From contig NZ_CP126260.1 of the NCBI RefSeq assembly GCF_003234365.2, forward strand, positions 1,612,001 through 1,676,000: DNA of 64,000 nt, given 5' to 3'. Positions 28,935 to 38,310 of the stretch are shown here, one piece after another; position 1 is the first letter of the stretch; every line of letters starts with the position of its first letter. Source of the DNA: Curtobacterium sp. MCJR17_020. GTDB lineage: Bacteria > Actinomycetota > Actinomycetes > Actinomycetales > Microbacteriaceae. Under the pieces are notes generated by a model, which ran no database searches, was not told the DNA's origin, and saw only the letters and a program-made list of their open reading frames with translations. A program made the position numbers and the translations under genes.

Positions 28935-29858
28935 ATGATCGAGTTCCGCTCGGTACGAAAGACCTACCCGGACGGCACCACCGCGGTCGACGACTTCGAC
29001 CTCGTGATCCCGTCCCGGACCACCACCGTCTTCGTCGGCTCCAGCGGCTGCGGCAAGACGACGCTGCTCCGGATGATCAACCGCATGGTCGACCCCACCT
29101 CGGGTTCCGTGCAGATCGACGGGTCCGACGTCTCCGGCGTCGACCCCGTGAAGCTCCGGCGGAGCATCGGGTACGTCATGCAGAACTCCGGTCTGCTGCC
29201 GCACCGCAAGGTCGTCGACAACATCGCGACCGTGCCCCTGCTCACCGGGGTGTCGAAGGCCGAGGCCCGCACGCGTGCGCTCGAGCTCATGGACACCGTG
29301 GGACTCGACCGGGCGTTCGCCGACCGGTACCCGTCCCAGTTGTCCGGCGGACAGCAGCAGCGCGTCGGTGTGGCTCGCGGTCTGGCCGTCGACCCGAACA
29401 TCCTGCTCATGGACGAGCCCTTCGGCGCCGTCGACCCGCTGGTCCGCAACGACCTGCAGGACGAGCTCATCCGCCTGCAGCGCGAACTCGGCAAGACCGT
29501 CGTGTTCGTGACGCACGACATCGACGAGGCGTTCAAGCTCGGCGACCAGGTCGTCATCCTGAAGAAGGGCGGCGAGATCGCCCAGCAGGGCACGCCGTCC
29601 GAGATCCTGGCCGAGCCGGCGGACGACTTCGTCGCGAACTTCATCGGCGTCGGCCGCGGGCGTCGGTCGCTGCGCGTCGAGCACACGCCCACGGGCCCCA
29701 TCGTCGTGGACGGCGACGGGCGTGCAGCCGGTGTCCTCACCGGACCGGTCAACGTCGTCGACGCCGCCGCAGCGGTGCAGGCCGACCCCGCATCGAACCA
29801 GGCCGGAGCGTCACTCGACGCCCCGGGTGCTCCGGCGCAGGGTGAGGGCACGCGGTGA
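28935..29858 (+). CDS. Osmoprotectant ABC transporter ATP-binding protein (OpuCA/ProV-like)
   Basis: 307 residues. Walker A GSSGCGKTT (35-43), Q-loop VMQNSGLLPH, signature LSGGQQQRVGVARGL, Walker B ILLMDEPFGAVDP. This QAT-family pattern, together with two OpuCB/CD-type permeases and an OpuCC-type binding protein, marks a glycine betaine/carnitine/choline importer. The ~60-residue tail is Ala-rich and lacks the paired CBS domains that sense ionic strength in OpuA or OpuCA, so regulation may differ. ATG 28935 after AGAAGGG. First gene of a four-gene operon with 4-base overlaps throughout. Confidence 0.93.
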   Translation: MIEFRSVRKTYPDGTTAVDDFDLVIPSRTTTVFVGSSGCGKTTLLRMINRMVDPTSGSVQIDGSDVSGVDPVKLRRSIGYVMQNSGLLPHRKVVDNIATVPLLTGVSKAEARTRALELMDTVGLDRAFADRYPSQLSGGQQQRVGVARGLAVDPNILLMDEPFGAVDPLVRNDLQDELIRLQRELGKTVVFVTHDIDEAFKLGDQVVILKKGGEIAQQGTPSEILAEPADDFVANFIGVGRGRRSLRVEHTPTGPIVVDGDGRAAGVLTGPVNVVDAAAAVQADPASNQAGASLDAPGAPAQGEGTR

Positions 29859-30571
29859 AGTGGGTCCTCGCGAACCTCGACACGATCCGTGACGCCACGG
29901 TCGCGCACCTGGCCATCGCCATCCCGCCGATCATCATCGCGTTCCTGCTGTCCATCCCCATCGGCTGGCTCGTCGTCCGACTCCAGAGACCCGGCGGATC
30001 GCGGTTCGCCTCAGGTGTCGGCAGCGGCATCGTGACGTTCGCCGGACTGCTCTACGCGATCCCGTCCCTGGCGCTGTTCGTGGCACTGCCGGGCATCATC
30101 GGCACCGGGCTGCAGAGCCCGGTCAACGTCGTGATCGGGTTGACCCTGTACGGCCTCGCGCTCATGGTCCGGTCGACCGTCGACGGGCTCACCTCGGTGG
30201 ACTCGGGGACGAAGTCGGCCTCGACCGCGATGGGGTACTCGTCGGCGCAGCGGTTCTTCCGCGTCGAGCTGCCGCTGGCCGGGCCGGTGCTGCTCGCCGG
30301 GCTGCGGGTGGTCTCGGTGTCCACGATCTCGCTGACCACCGTCGGCGCCGTCCTCGGCATCCAGAGCCTCGGGTCGCTGTTCACGGACGGCCTCGGCCGT
30401 GGGATCTACGAGGAGATCATCTCCGGCATCGTCATGGTCCTCGTCCTGGCGTTCGTGCTCGACGGGATCCTGGTGCTGCTCGGCCGGATCGTCATGCCGT
30501 GGACCCGGACGACCTCGGTGTCGCGCCGCCGGACCCGCCGTGTCATGCAAGCAGCGGAGGTCGCCTCGTGA
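29855..30571 (+). CDS. Osmoprotectant ABC transporter permease (OpuCB-like)
   Basis: 238 residues with about five or six membrane helices and the permease EAA-type loop (STAMGYSSAQRFFRVELPLA). Motifs GLLYAIPSLALFVALPGIIG and IQSLGSLFTDGLGRG are typical of the OpuCB/YehW family. GTG overlaps the ATPase stop (GTGA), and its stop overlaps the next permease's GTG. Confidence 0.93.
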   Translation: MKWVLANLDTIRDATVAHLAIAIPPIIIAFLLSIPIGWLVVRLQRPGGSRFASGVGSGIVTFAGLLYAIPSLALFVALPGIIGTGLQSPVNVVIGLTLYGLALMVRSTVDGLTSVDSGTKSASTAMGYSSAQRFFRVELPLAGPVLLAGLRVVSVSTISLTTVGAVLGIQSLGSLFTDGLGRGIYEEIISGIVMVLVLAFVLDGILVLLGRIVMPWTRTTSVSRRRTRRVMQAAEVAS

Positions 30572-31296
30572 TCATCGGACAGGCCTTCGCCTGGGTCTTC
30601 GACCCCACCAACTACTCCGGGTACAACGCGATCCCCGGCCGCCTCTGGGAGCACATCTGGATCACGCTGCTCGCCGTGGTGATCGCCTCGGTGATCGCCG
30701 TGCCGATCGGGTACGCCATCGGTCACACGCGCCGCGCACGGGGCTTCTCGATCGCCGTGTCCGGCGGAATCCGCGCACTGCCGACGCTCGGCGTGCTCTC
30801 CCTGTTCGGACTCCTGCTCGGCATCGGTCTGCAGGCTCCGCTCCTGGCGCTCGTCGTGCTCGCCATCCCCTCGGTGCTGGCCGGCGCGTACTCGGGCATC
30901 GAGTCGGTCGAACCCGTGACCGTCGACGCCGCCAAGGCCCAGGGCATGACGGGCTGGCAGATCCTGTGGAAGGTCGAGGTCCCGCTCGGCCTGCCCCTGC
31001 TGATCGGCGGCTTCCGCGCAGCCGTGCTGCAGGTCGTGGCCACGGCGACGCTCGCCGCGTACGTCGGTGCCGGCGGCCTCGGCGGCTACTTCTTCCTCGG
31101 TCTGAAGACCCAGGACTACGCCGAGATGCTCGGCGCCTCCATCCTCGTGATCGCACTCGCGATCGCGTTCGAGATCGTGTTCGCCGTGCTGCAGCGGGCG
31201 TCGGTGCCCAAGGGCACCGCCGACCCGTCGGCCCGGCAGCGCCAGGGATCGCGCGAGCGAGCCCGCAATCCCATCCCGGAAGGAAATCCATCGTGA
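30568..31296 (+). CDS. Osmoprotectant ABC transporter permease (OpuCD-like)
   Basis: 242 residues, about six membrane helices, with GGIRALPTLGVLSLFGLLLG and the cytoplasmic loop DAAKAQGMTGWQILWKVEVP that docks the ATPase. Pairs with the preceding permease to form the channel. The GTG giving MIIGQAF overlaps the upstream stop. Hydrophilic Arg-rich C-terminal tail. Coupled to the binding-protein gene by another GTGA. Confidence 0.93.
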   Translation: MIIGQAFAWVFDPTNYSGYNAIPGRLWEHIWITLLAVVIASVIAVPIGYAIGHTRRARGFSIAVSGGIRALPTLGVLSLFGLLLGIGLQAPLLALVVLAIPSVLAGAYSGIESVEPVTVDAAKAQGMTGWQILWKVEVPLGLPLLIGGFRAAVLQVVATATLAAYVGAGGLGGYFFLGLKTQDYAEMLGASILVIALAIAFEIVFAVLQRASVPKGTADPSARQRQGSRERARNPIPEGNPS

Positions 31297-32213
31297 TCAC
31301 AGCAAAGATCCGTGCGGGCGTCGCAGCAGCGCTCGCACTGGGCGTCGCCGCAGCCCTGACCGGCTGCGCGTCGAGCGACCCGCTCGACAGCGGCTCCAGC
31401 GCGTCGTCCGACTCCAAGACGATCGTCGTCGGCTCGCAGCAGTACTACTCGAACGAGATCATCGCCGAGCTGTACGCACAGGTCCTCGAGAAGAACGGCT
31501 TCGAGGTCAAGCGCAACTTCAACATCGGGCAGCGTGAGGTCTACATCCCGCAGCTCGAGAAGGGCGCGATCGACGTCATGCCCGAGTACAGCGGCAACCT
31601 GCTGCAGTACTTCGACAAGGACTCCACGGCGAAGACCGCCGACGAGATCGACGACGGCCTCGAGACGGCGCTGCCGAAGGGCCTCCGTGTCCTCGACGAG
31701 GCCGAGGCGACCGACCAGGACAGCTACACCGTCACGAAGAAGTTCTCCGAGGACAACGACGTGACGAGCCTGGCCGACCTGAAGGACGTCAAGTCGAAGC
31801 TCACCGTCGGTGCGAACTCCGAGTTCCAGACCCGTCCGTACGGTCCGAAGGGCCTGAAGTCGGTCTACGGCGTCGACGTCGACTTCAAGGCGGTCGAGGA
31901 CTCCGGCGGAGCCCTGACGGTCAAGGCGCTGAAGGACGGCACCGTCCAGCTCGCCGACATCTACAGCGCCGACCCGAGCATCAAGGCGAACGACTTCGTC
32001 ACGCTCGAGGACCCGGAGAACCTGATCCTGCCGCAGAACGTCATCCCCGTCGTCTCCGACAAGGTGAACGACAAGGCCGCGGACGCGATCGACTCGGTCA
32101 ACGAGAAGCTGACGCCCGAGGCCCTGATCGAGCTCAACACCAAGAGCACGGCGGACAAGGAGAAGGCGTCCACCATCGCCAAGGAGTTCCTGACCGACGA
32201 GGGCCTGCTGTAA
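31293..32213 (+). CDS. Osmoprotectant-binding lipoprotein (OpuCC-like)
   Basis: 306 residues. Signal peptide with lipobox LTGC (Cys25), so a membrane-tethered extracellular binding protein. The mature part shows the OpuAC fold features KTIVVGSQQYYSNEIIAELY, VMPEYSGNLLQYF and LADIYSADPSIKANDFVTLE. It delivers quaternary ammonium compounds to the permease pair; the exact ligand is not decidable. GTG is preceded by GGAAGGAAA. Ends the operon at a strong hairpin. Confidence 0.94.
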   Translation: MITAKIRAGVAAALALGVAAALTGCASSDPLDSGSSASSDSKTIVVGSQQYYSNEIIAELYAQVLEKNGFEVKRNFNIGQREVYIPQLEKGAIDVMPEYSGNLLQYFDKDSTAKTADEIDDGLETALPKGLRVLDEAEATDQDSYTVTKKFSEDNDVTSLADLKDVKSKLTVGANSEFQTRPYGPKGLKSVYGVDVDFKAVEDSGGALTVKALKDGTVQLADIYSADPSIKANDFVTLEDPENLILPQNVIPVVSDKVNDKAADAIDSVNEKLTPEALIELNTKSTADKEKASTIAKEFLTDEGLL

Positions 32214-32232
32214 CAGCGGTCCTCGAGCGTTA

Positions 32233-32270
32233 GACGACAGGCGTCGGGCAACTGCCCGGCGCCTGTCGTC
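32233..32270 (+). terminator. Terminator of the opuC-type operon
   Basis: GACGACAGGCG (32233-32243) pairs with CGCCTGTCGTC (32260-32270), with an inner CGGGC/GCCCG stem. Confidence 0.8.
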
Positions 32271-32288
32271 GTTCCGCGGAACGGGAAT

Positions 32289-32342
32289 CGGCACATCCGT
32301 GCCGCACGGTTGTGCCGTGCAACACCCTTGCACGTTCGTGCA
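32289..32342. promoter_or_regulatory. Cluster of dyads upstream of cydABDC
   Basis: Three adjacent inverted repeats: CGGCAC/GTGCCG (32289-32304), GCACGG/CCGTGC (32304-32320) and TGCACG/CGTGCA (32329-32342); CGTGCA at 32316 can also pair with TGCACG at 32329. They end 18 bases before the likely -35, where an activator or redox regulator could bind. Confidence 0.5.
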
Positions 32343-32359
32343 CGGAACATTTCTACAAG

Positions 32360-32389
32360 TTGTCGAAGTCGGTGGTGACGCGGTACCGT
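32360..32389 (+). promoter_or_regulatory. Putative cydA promoter
   Basis: TTGTCG (32360-32365), 18-base spacer, TACCGT (32384-32389). It leaves a leader of about 90 bases before the cydA ATG. Confidence 0.45.
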
Positions 32390-32487
32390 TGAAGAGTCCC
32401 AACGGCTGTGACATCTGATGTATCCGTTCCACAGGAAGACACTGACGTGCACCGACTGCGCGCGGCGACCCGACTGGGAAGTGCCGC

Positions 32488-33900
32488 ATGACCGACCTCC
32501 TCGACCCGCTCATCCTGTCGCGGTGGCAGTTCGGTCTGACGACCATCTACCACTTCCTCTTCGTCCCGCTGACGATCGGCATGGCCGCCGTGGTGGCCGT
32601 GTTCCAGACCGCCTGGTACCGGACCGGTCGCGCGCACTACCTGCAGCTGACCCGGTTCTTCGGACGCATCTTCCTGATCAACTTCGCGATGGGCGTCGTG
32701 ACGGGCATCGTGCAGGAGTTCCAGTTCGGCATGAACTGGTCGAACTACTCGCGCTTCGTCGGAGACGTCTTCGGCGCACCTCTCGCGCTCGAGGGGATCC
32801 TGGCCTTCTTCTTCGAGGCGGCGTTCATCGGCATCTGGATCTTCGGCTGGGACCGCTTGCCGAAGGGGCTGCACCTGGCGAGCATCTGGTGCGTCAGCGC
32901 CGGCACGATCATGTCGGCGTACTTCATCATCGCCGCGAACGCGTTCATGCAGCACCCGGTCGGCTTCTCGATGAACGAGGCCAAGGGGCGCGCGGAGCTC
33001 ACCGACATCTGGGCGGTCCTCGGCAACAAGGTCGCCCTGGCGGCCTTCCCGCACACGTTGTTCGCCTGCTTCATGGTCGCCGCAGCAGTGATCATCTCGG
33101 TCGCCGCCTACCACCTGGCACGGAACCAGAACCTCGAGACGATGATGCCGGCGCTCAAGTTCGGCATGTGGACCATGGTGGCGGCGGGCGCCCTGACGGT
33201 GCTCACCGGCGACCAGCTCGGCCTGACCATGGTCGACACCCAGCCGATGAAGATGGCCGCAGCCGAAGCGCTGTACAACACGGCGACCGGCAAGGACGCC
33301 TCGTTCTCGATCTTCACGCTCGGCACCCCCGACGGCGTGCACGAACTGTTCTCGATCCGGGTGCCCTACCTGCTGTCGTTCCTGTCCACGCACACCTTCA
33401 ACGGCACGGTCGAGGGCATCAACGACCTGCAGGCGCAGTACACCCAGGTCTACGGACCCGGCGACTACAAGCCGATCATCTGGGTGACCTACTGGTCGTT
33501 CCGCTGGATGATCGCGCTCGGCGTCGGTGCGGTCATGGTGTCGCTCGCCGGCCTCTGGCTGACCCGCAAGGGCCGCTTCCCGACGAAGCGCTGGATCTGG
33601 CGCGTCGCCACCTGGACCGTCCCGCTCCCGATGGCCGCGATGATCGTCGGCTGGATCTTCACCGAGATGGGTCGCCAGCCGTGGCTCGTGTTCGGGTTGC
33701 TCAAGACCAGCGACGGCGTCTCGCCGAACGTGACCGGGCTCGAGGTCCTCATCTCGCTCATCGTGTTCACCGTGATCTACGGCTCGCTGGCGGTGGTCGA
33801 GTTCAAGCTCATCAAGAAGGTCGCGCAAGAGGGCCCTGCCGCTCCGGCAGAGATCGACGAGGAGACCGGCGAGGTCAAGCACGAAGTGACGGTGTACTGA
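32488..33900 (+). CDS. cydA: Cytochrome bd ubiquinol/menaquinol oxidase subunit I (CydA)
   Basis: 470-residue, nine-helix heme subunit of the bd oxidase, which reduces O2 with high affinity and without proton pumping. N-terminal SRWQFGLTTIYHFLFVPLTI includes heme ligand His22. GMNWSNYSRFVGDVFGAPLA and the downstream acidic residue surround hemes b595/d. GRQPW is the conserved heme-proximal motif. The Q-loop is the short form seen in Gram-positives. First gene of cydABDC. Confidence 0.98.
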   Translation: MTDLLDPLILSRWQFGLTTIYHFLFVPLTIGMAAVVAVFQTAWYRTGRAHYLQLTRFFGRIFLINFAMGVVTGIVQEFQFGMNWSNYSRFVGDVFGAPLALEGILAFFFEAAFIGIWIFGWDRLPKGLHLASIWCVSAGTIMSAYFIIAANAFMQHPVGFSMNEAKGRAELTDIWAVLGNKVALAAFPHTLFACFMVAAAVIISVAAYHLARNQNLETMMPALKFGMWTMVAAGALTVLTGDQLGLTMVDTQPMKMAAAEALYNTATGKDASFSIFTLGTPDGVHELFSIRVPYLLSFLSTHTFNGTVEGINDLQAQYTQVYGPGDYKPIIWVTYWSFRWMIALGVGAVMVSLAGLWLTRKGRFPTKRWIWRVATWTVPLPMAAMIVGWIFTEMGRQPWLVFGLLKTSDGVSPNVTGLEVLISLIVFTVIYGSLAVVEFKLIKKVAQEGPAAPAEIDEETGEVKHEVTVY

Positions 33901-33901
33901 G

Positions 33902-34906
33902 ATGGATCTGCCTGTCCTCTGGTTCGCGATCGTCGGCGTGTTCTTCGTCGGCTACTTCGTCCTCGACGGCTTCGACTTCGGTGTCGGCATGTCCCTGCCC
34001 TTCCTGGGCAAGGACGACACCGACCGCCGGGTGCTCATCAACACGATCGGCCCGGTCTGGGACCTCAACGAGACGTGGGTCATCGTCGCCGGCGCCTGCC
34101 TGTTCGCGGCGTTCCCCGAGTGGTACGCCACGATGTTCTCCGGGTTCTACCTGGCGCTGCTGCTCATCCTCGCGGCGCTGATCCTGCGCGGTGTCTCGTT
34201 CGAGTACCGCCACCAGAACAAGCACCTCGAGTGGAAGCGCCGGTTCGACCTGATGATCATCGTCGGGTCCGCCCTGCCGTCGTTCCTCTGGGGCGTCGCG
34301 TTCGGCAACGTCGTCCGCGGGATCCCGATGGACTCCGGGCACAACTACACGGGCACGCTCTTGGACCTGCTCAACCCGTTCGCACTCCTGACCGGCGTGG
34401 CGACGCTGCTGGTGTTCTTCACGCACGGCGTCGTGTTCGTCGCGCTGAAGACCGAGGGCGAGATCCGCGAGCGGGCGAAGCGCCTGGCGACCCGGGCCGG
34501 CATCCTGACGATCGTCGTCGGCGCCGCGTTCCTGGTCTGGATGGCGTTCGTCCGGGCGACCCCGGCCTCGCTCGTGCTCTCGGTGGTCGCGGCACTCGCG
34601 CTCGTCCTGGCCGTGCTGTGCAACGCCTGGGGCAAGGAGGGCCGGGCGTTCACGCTCATGGCCGTCACCATCGCCGCGATCGTGCTCGCCATGTTCACGG
34701 CGATCTTCCCGGACGTCATGCCCGCCACGAACGACCCGGCGAACAGCCTGAACGTGTACAACGCCTCGAGCGGTTCGTACACGCTGACGGTGATGAGCTG
34801 GGTGGCGCTGATCTTCGTCCCCCTCGTGTTCGCGTACCAGGCCTGGACGTACTGGGTGTTCCGCAAGCGTGTCTCGCGGGCCCAGGTCACCCAGGCCGCG
34901 CACTAG
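33902..34906 (+). CDS. cydB: Cytochrome bd oxidase subunit II (CydB)
   Basis: 334 residues, eight membrane helices. N-terminal LPVLWFAIVGVFFVGYFVLD and GFDFGVGMSLPF, then GPVWDLNETWVI, are diagnostic of CydB. One base separates it from the cydA stop. Forms the heterodimer with CydA. Confidence 0.97.
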   Translation: MDLPVLWFAIVGVFFVGYFVLDGFDFGVGMSLPFLGKDDTDRRVLINTIGPVWDLNETWVIVAGACLFAAFPEWYATMFSGFYLALLLILAALILRGVSFEYRHQNKHLEWKRRFDLMIIVGSALPSFLWGVAFGNVVRGIPMDSGHNYTGTLLDLLNPFALLTGVATLLVFFTHGVVFVALKTEGEIRERAKRLATRAGILTIVVGAAFLVWMAFVRATPASLVLSVVAALALVLAVLCNAWGKEGRAFTLMAVTIAAIVLAMFTAIFPDVMPATNDPANSLNVYNASSGSYTLTVMSWVALIFVPLVFAYQAWTYWVFRKRVSRAQVTQAAH

Positions 34907-34916
34907 GCAGGCGACG

Positions 34917-36575
34917 GTGAAGCCGCTCGATCCGCGACTCCTGCGCCTGTCGCGGACGGCGCGCGGCTTCATCGTCGCGGCCGCCGGCACCGGCGTCCTC
35001 CGCACGGTCGCGACCATCGCGATCGCCTGGGGGATCGCCGCCGCCGTGACCCTCGGCATCGACGCGGTCCAGGACGGCCGTGTCCCGGACACCTTCGGGC
35101 AAGCGCTCGCGGTGCTGGGCGGCGCGTTCGTGCTCCGTGCCGTGGCGGCCTGGGCGACCGACGACCTGGCGGCCCGCGCCGCGGCGAAGGTGAAGAGCGA
35201 GATGCGCACCACGGTGCTCGCCCGCGCCGCCGAGCGTGGTCCGTCCTGGCTGGCAGGCCGGTCGAGCGCGGGGTTCGCCACCACCCTCGGGCCGGGCCTC
35301 GACGCGCTCGACGCCTACTTCGGTCGCTACCTGCCGCAGCTCGCACTCACCGCGATCGCCACACCGCTGCTGCTGGTCGCGATCGGCCTCGGTGACCTGA
35401 CGAGCGGGCTGATCATCCTGTTCGCCCTGCCGGTCATCCCGGTGTTCATGATCCTGATCGGACTCGCGACCCAGTCGTTGCAGCGGAAGCAGTCCGACGC
35501 CCTCGCCAAGCTCGGTGGCGCCTTCCTCGAAGCCGTCGAGGGTCTGGCCACCCTCAAGGTGTTCGGTCGCGCCCGGCGCCAGGTCGGCCGCATCGGCGCC
35601 GTCACGGACGAGTACCGTCGCGGCACGCTCGGGGTGCTCCGGCTGTCGTTCGTCAGCGGGTTCGCGCTCGAGCTCGCCGCGAGCCTGTCCGTCGCCCTCG
35701 TCGCGGTGTCGATCGGCATCCGGCTGGTCGACGGCTCGCTCGGGCTCGGCGCCGCGATGTTCGTCCTGGTCCTCGCCCCCGAGGCGTTCGCCCCCATCCG
35801 CCAGGTCGGCGCGGACTTCCACGCCGCCCAGGACGGCGTCGAGGCATCGGCAGCGGTCCTCGACGTCCTCGACGACGACACGGAGCCCGCGCCGCACCAC
35901 GACACGGACCCCGCGGCGACCGCTCCGGCTGCCACGGCGCTGGCCGTGCACGGTCTGACCGTCCGCCGGCCCGACGTGGTGATCGGCCCGCTCGACCTGC
36001 ACGCCGACCCCGGCACCGTCGTCGTGCTCGCGGGCCCGAGCGGCTCGGGCAAGTCGAGCGTCATCGCCGCACTCCGCGGGGTCCTGCCGCACGACGGAAG
36101 CGTCGTCGTCCCCGGCGCCGCCGGCACGACCACCGCCGGCCGCACCACCTGGGCCGACCAGCGACCCCGCCTCGTGCGCGGGACCGTCGCCGAGAACGTC
36201 GCGCTCAGCGCGACCCCCGACGCCGTGGACGTCCAGACCGCGTTGCGCGACGCGGGGCTGGGGGTCGACCCGGGCCTCCCGATCGGCGCCGGCGGCAGCG
36301 GACTGTCCGGCGGCCAGGCGCAGCGCGTCGCCGTCGCGCGGGCGCTGTACCGCGCTCGTCGTGTCGGCACACCGTTGGTCCTGCTCGACGAACCGACGTC
36401 GGCGCTCGACGTCGAGGCCGAGGCCCACGTCGTCGCCGCGATCCGCAGCCTCGCAGCCGACGGTGCGGTCGTCGTGGTTGCGAGCCACCGACCGGCGGTC
36501 GTGGCCGCGGCCGACGTCCGGGTCGACATCGGCACCGGTGGGTCGGTCACCGTCCGGACGGAGGTGCGCGCATGA
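34917..36575 (+). CDS. cydD: Thiol reductant ABC exporter subunit CydD
   Basis: 552-residue ABC half-transporter: six-helix membrane domain (about 15-310), then an ATPase with Walker A AGPSGSGKSS and signature LSGGQAQRVAVARALYR, Walker B LVLLDEPTSALD. CydDC exports glutathione/cysteine or handles heme so that bd oxidase can mature. GTG at 34917 is preferred to an upstream start inside cydB. The stop overlaps cydC (ATGA). Confidence 0.95.
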   Translation: MKPLDPRLLRLSRTARGFIVAAAGTGVLRTVATIAIAWGIAAAVTLGIDAVQDGRVPDTFGQALAVLGGAFVLRAVAAWATDDLAARAAAKVKSEMRTTVLARAAERGPSWLAGRSSAGFATTLGPGLDALDAYFGRYLPQLALTAIATPLLLVAIGLGDLTSGLIILFALPVIPVFMILIGLATQSLQRKQSDALAKLGGAFLEAVEGLATLKVFGRARRQVGRIGAVTDEYRRGTLGVLRLSFVSGFALELAASLSVALVAVSIGIRLVDGSLGLGAAMFVLVLAPEAFAPIRQVGADFHAAQDGVEASAAVLDVLDDDTEPAPHHDTDPAATAPAATALAVHGLTVRRPDVVIGPLDLHADPGTVVVLAGPSGSGKSSVIAALRGVLPHDGSVVVPGAAGTTTAGRTTWADQRPRLVRGTVAENVALSATPDAVDVQTALRDAGLGVDPGLPIGAGGSGLSGGQAQRVAVARALYRARRVGTPLVLLDEPTSALDVEAEAHVVAAIRSLAADGAVVVVASHRPAVVAAADVRVDIGTGGSVTVRTEVRA

Positions 36576-38260
36576 GCCGCCAGGGCCGTGGAGCGTCCGT
36601 CCTGCGGCTCGCGATGCCGCACGGGTCGGGTTGGGCCAAGGCGGTCGCCGCCGGTGCGTTCAGCGCGGTCTGCGCCGTGGCGCTCCTCGCCGCGAGCGGC
36701 TACCTCATCACCCGTGCCGCGGAGCACCCGCCGATCCTCTACCTGACCCTCGTGATGGTCGGCGTGCGTGCGTTCGCACTCGGGCGTGCGGCGCTGCGCT
36801 ACGTCGACCGGCTCGCCGGCCACGACGCGTCCTTCCGACAGCTCGCGGTGGTGCGCACCGAGATGTACCGGCGACTCGCCTCGGTGGCACCGGCTGGACT
36901 CGGCAGCACCGGCCGTGGCGACCTGATGACCCGCTTGGTCACCGACACCGACCGACTGCAGGACCTGCCCATCCGCGTCGTCGGGCCGCTGGTGTCCGCC
37001 GGGGTCGTCGCAGTGCTGTCCGTCGTCGCGGTGGCGATCGTGTCGGTGCCGGCCGCCCTCGTACTCGTGCTCGCGCTGGCGGTCGCGGCGCTGCTCGGGT
37101 CGGTCGTGACGCGCACGATCGCCGAGCGCTCCGACCGTGAGACCGCGGCGGACCGTGGTCGGGTCGCCGACCTCGTGCTCGACACCGTGCGGACGCTCGA
37201 CGTGTTCGCGGCCTACGGCACCCTCGACGAGCGCCTGGCGCACATCGCCCGTCTCGACGCCGGCGTCACCCGTGCGGTCCGCCGCCGTGGCACGGTCGAG
37301 GCGCTCGTCGGTGCCCTGGTCGGGCTGGTCGGCGGCGGCGCGGTCATCGGGATCCTGGCCGTCGGTGCACCCGCCGTGGTGTCCGGGGCGCTCGACGGGC
37401 CGCTCTGGGCGCTGACCGTGTTCGTGCCGCTCGCGCTGTTCGAGGTCGTCGGCGGGGTCCCGCTCGCCGTCCTCACGCTGCGCCGGGTGCGTGCCGCCGC
37501 CGAGCGGGTCGAGCAGGTCGTCCCGGCACGGGTGCCCGCGGGTATCGTGCCCGAACCCGAGCAGGACGCCGACCCGGCCGAACTGACGGTGTCCGGGCCG
37601 GTCACCGTGGCGGTGCGCGACCTGACCGTGCAGTGGCCCGGAGCCACGACGCCCGCGGTCGACGGGGTCTCGCTCGACCTGCACCCCGGCGAGGTCGTCG
37701 TGCTCGAAGGGCCGAGCGGCGCGGGGAAGTCCACCCTCGTCGACGCGCTCGTCCGGTTCGTCGACCACCAGGGCTCGTACACGCTCGACGGGATCTCGGC
37801 GAAGGACATGCACCCCGACGCCGTCCGTGCCCGCATCGGGCTCATCGAGCAGGACCCGTTCGTCTTCGACCAGTCCGTGCGGCAGAACCTGCTGTTCGCC
37901 CGCGAGACCGCCACCGACGACGAGCTGCTCGCGGTGCTCGACCGGGTCGGCCTCGGCGAGTGGGTCGGGCGTCGCGGTGGGCTCGACGCGTCGGTGGGGG
38001 AGCGCGGCGGTCTGGTGTCCGGCGGCCAGGCGCACCGTCTCGCCCTGGCCCGCGCCCTCCTGCACGCGTTCCCGGTGCTGGTGCTCGACGAACCCACGGC
38101 GGACATCGACCCGGACCTCGGCGACGCCGTCCTGCGCGACCTCGTGACGACGGCCCGCGCAGCGGGCCGCACGATCGTGATCGTGTCGCACGTGCCGGTC
38201 AGCACGGACCTGGTCGACCGCACCCTGCGGATGCGGGACGGGCGCCTGCTCGCCGGATGA
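36572..38260 (+). CDS. cydC: Thiol reductant ABC exporter subunit CydC
   Basis: 562-residue partner of CydD with the same architecture: membrane domain (AAEHPPILYLTLVMVGVRAF, RYVDRLAGHDASFR), Walker A EGPSGAGKST, signature VSGGQAHRLALARALL and Walker B VLVLDEPTADID. The signature opens VSGG rather than LSGG, a mild change. ATG overlaps the cydD stop. Last gene of the bd operon; leuS begins 50 bases on with its own promoter. Confidence 0.95.
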   Translation: MSRQGRGASVLRLAMPHGSGWAKAVAAGAFSAVCAVALLAASGYLITRAAEHPPILYLTLVMVGVRAFALGRAALRYVDRLAGHDASFRQLAVVRTEMYRRLASVAPAGLGSTGRGDLMTRLVTDTDRLQDLPIRVVGPLVSAGVVAVLSVVAVAIVSVPAALVLVLALAVAALLGSVVTRTIAERSDRETAADRGRVADLVLDTVRTLDVFAAYGTLDERLAHIARLDAGVTRAVRRRGTVEALVGALVGLVGGGAVIGILAVGAPAVVSGALDGPLWALTVFVPLALFEVVGGVPLAVLTLRRVRAAAERVEQVVPARVPAGIVPEPEQDADPAELTVSGPVTVAVRDLTVQWPGATTPAVDGVSLDLHPGEVVVLEGPSGAGKSTLVDALVRFVDHQGSYTLDGISAKDMHPDAVRARIGLIEQDPFVFDQSVRQNLLFARETATDDELLAVLDRVGLGEWVGRRGGLDASVGERGGLVSGGQAHRLALARALLHAFPVLVLDEPTADIDPDLGDAVLRDLVTTARAAGRTIVIVSHVPVSTDLVDRTLRMRDGRLLAG

Positions 38261-38270
38261 GCCGACGGGC

Positions 38271-38293
38271 GGACGCGGGACGGGCCTCCCGGC
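38271..38293 (+). repeat. 23-bp intergenic motif, copy 1 (before leuS)
   Basis: Begins GGACGCGGGA and ends CGGGCCTCCCGGC; differs at one base from the copies at 46985-47007 (minus) and 62186-62208. The CGGG-CCT-CCCG core is a tiny hairpin. It ends 4 bases before the leuS -10 box, so covers the -35 region. Confidence 0.8.
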
Positions 38294-38296
38294 TTG

Positions 38297-38302
38297 TATC
38301 GT
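38297..38302 (+). promoter_or_regulatory. leuS -10 box (leaderless)
   Basis: TATCGT, 8 bases before the GTG of leuS. No Shine-Dalgarno sequence fits between them, so the mRNA probably starts at the start codon. Confidence 0.5.
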
Positions 38303-38310
38303 TGACGACC

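Noticed and set aside
34147..34896. Search for a frameshift or disruption in the cyd operon
   Set aside because: All four genes read through in full with expected lengths and motifs.
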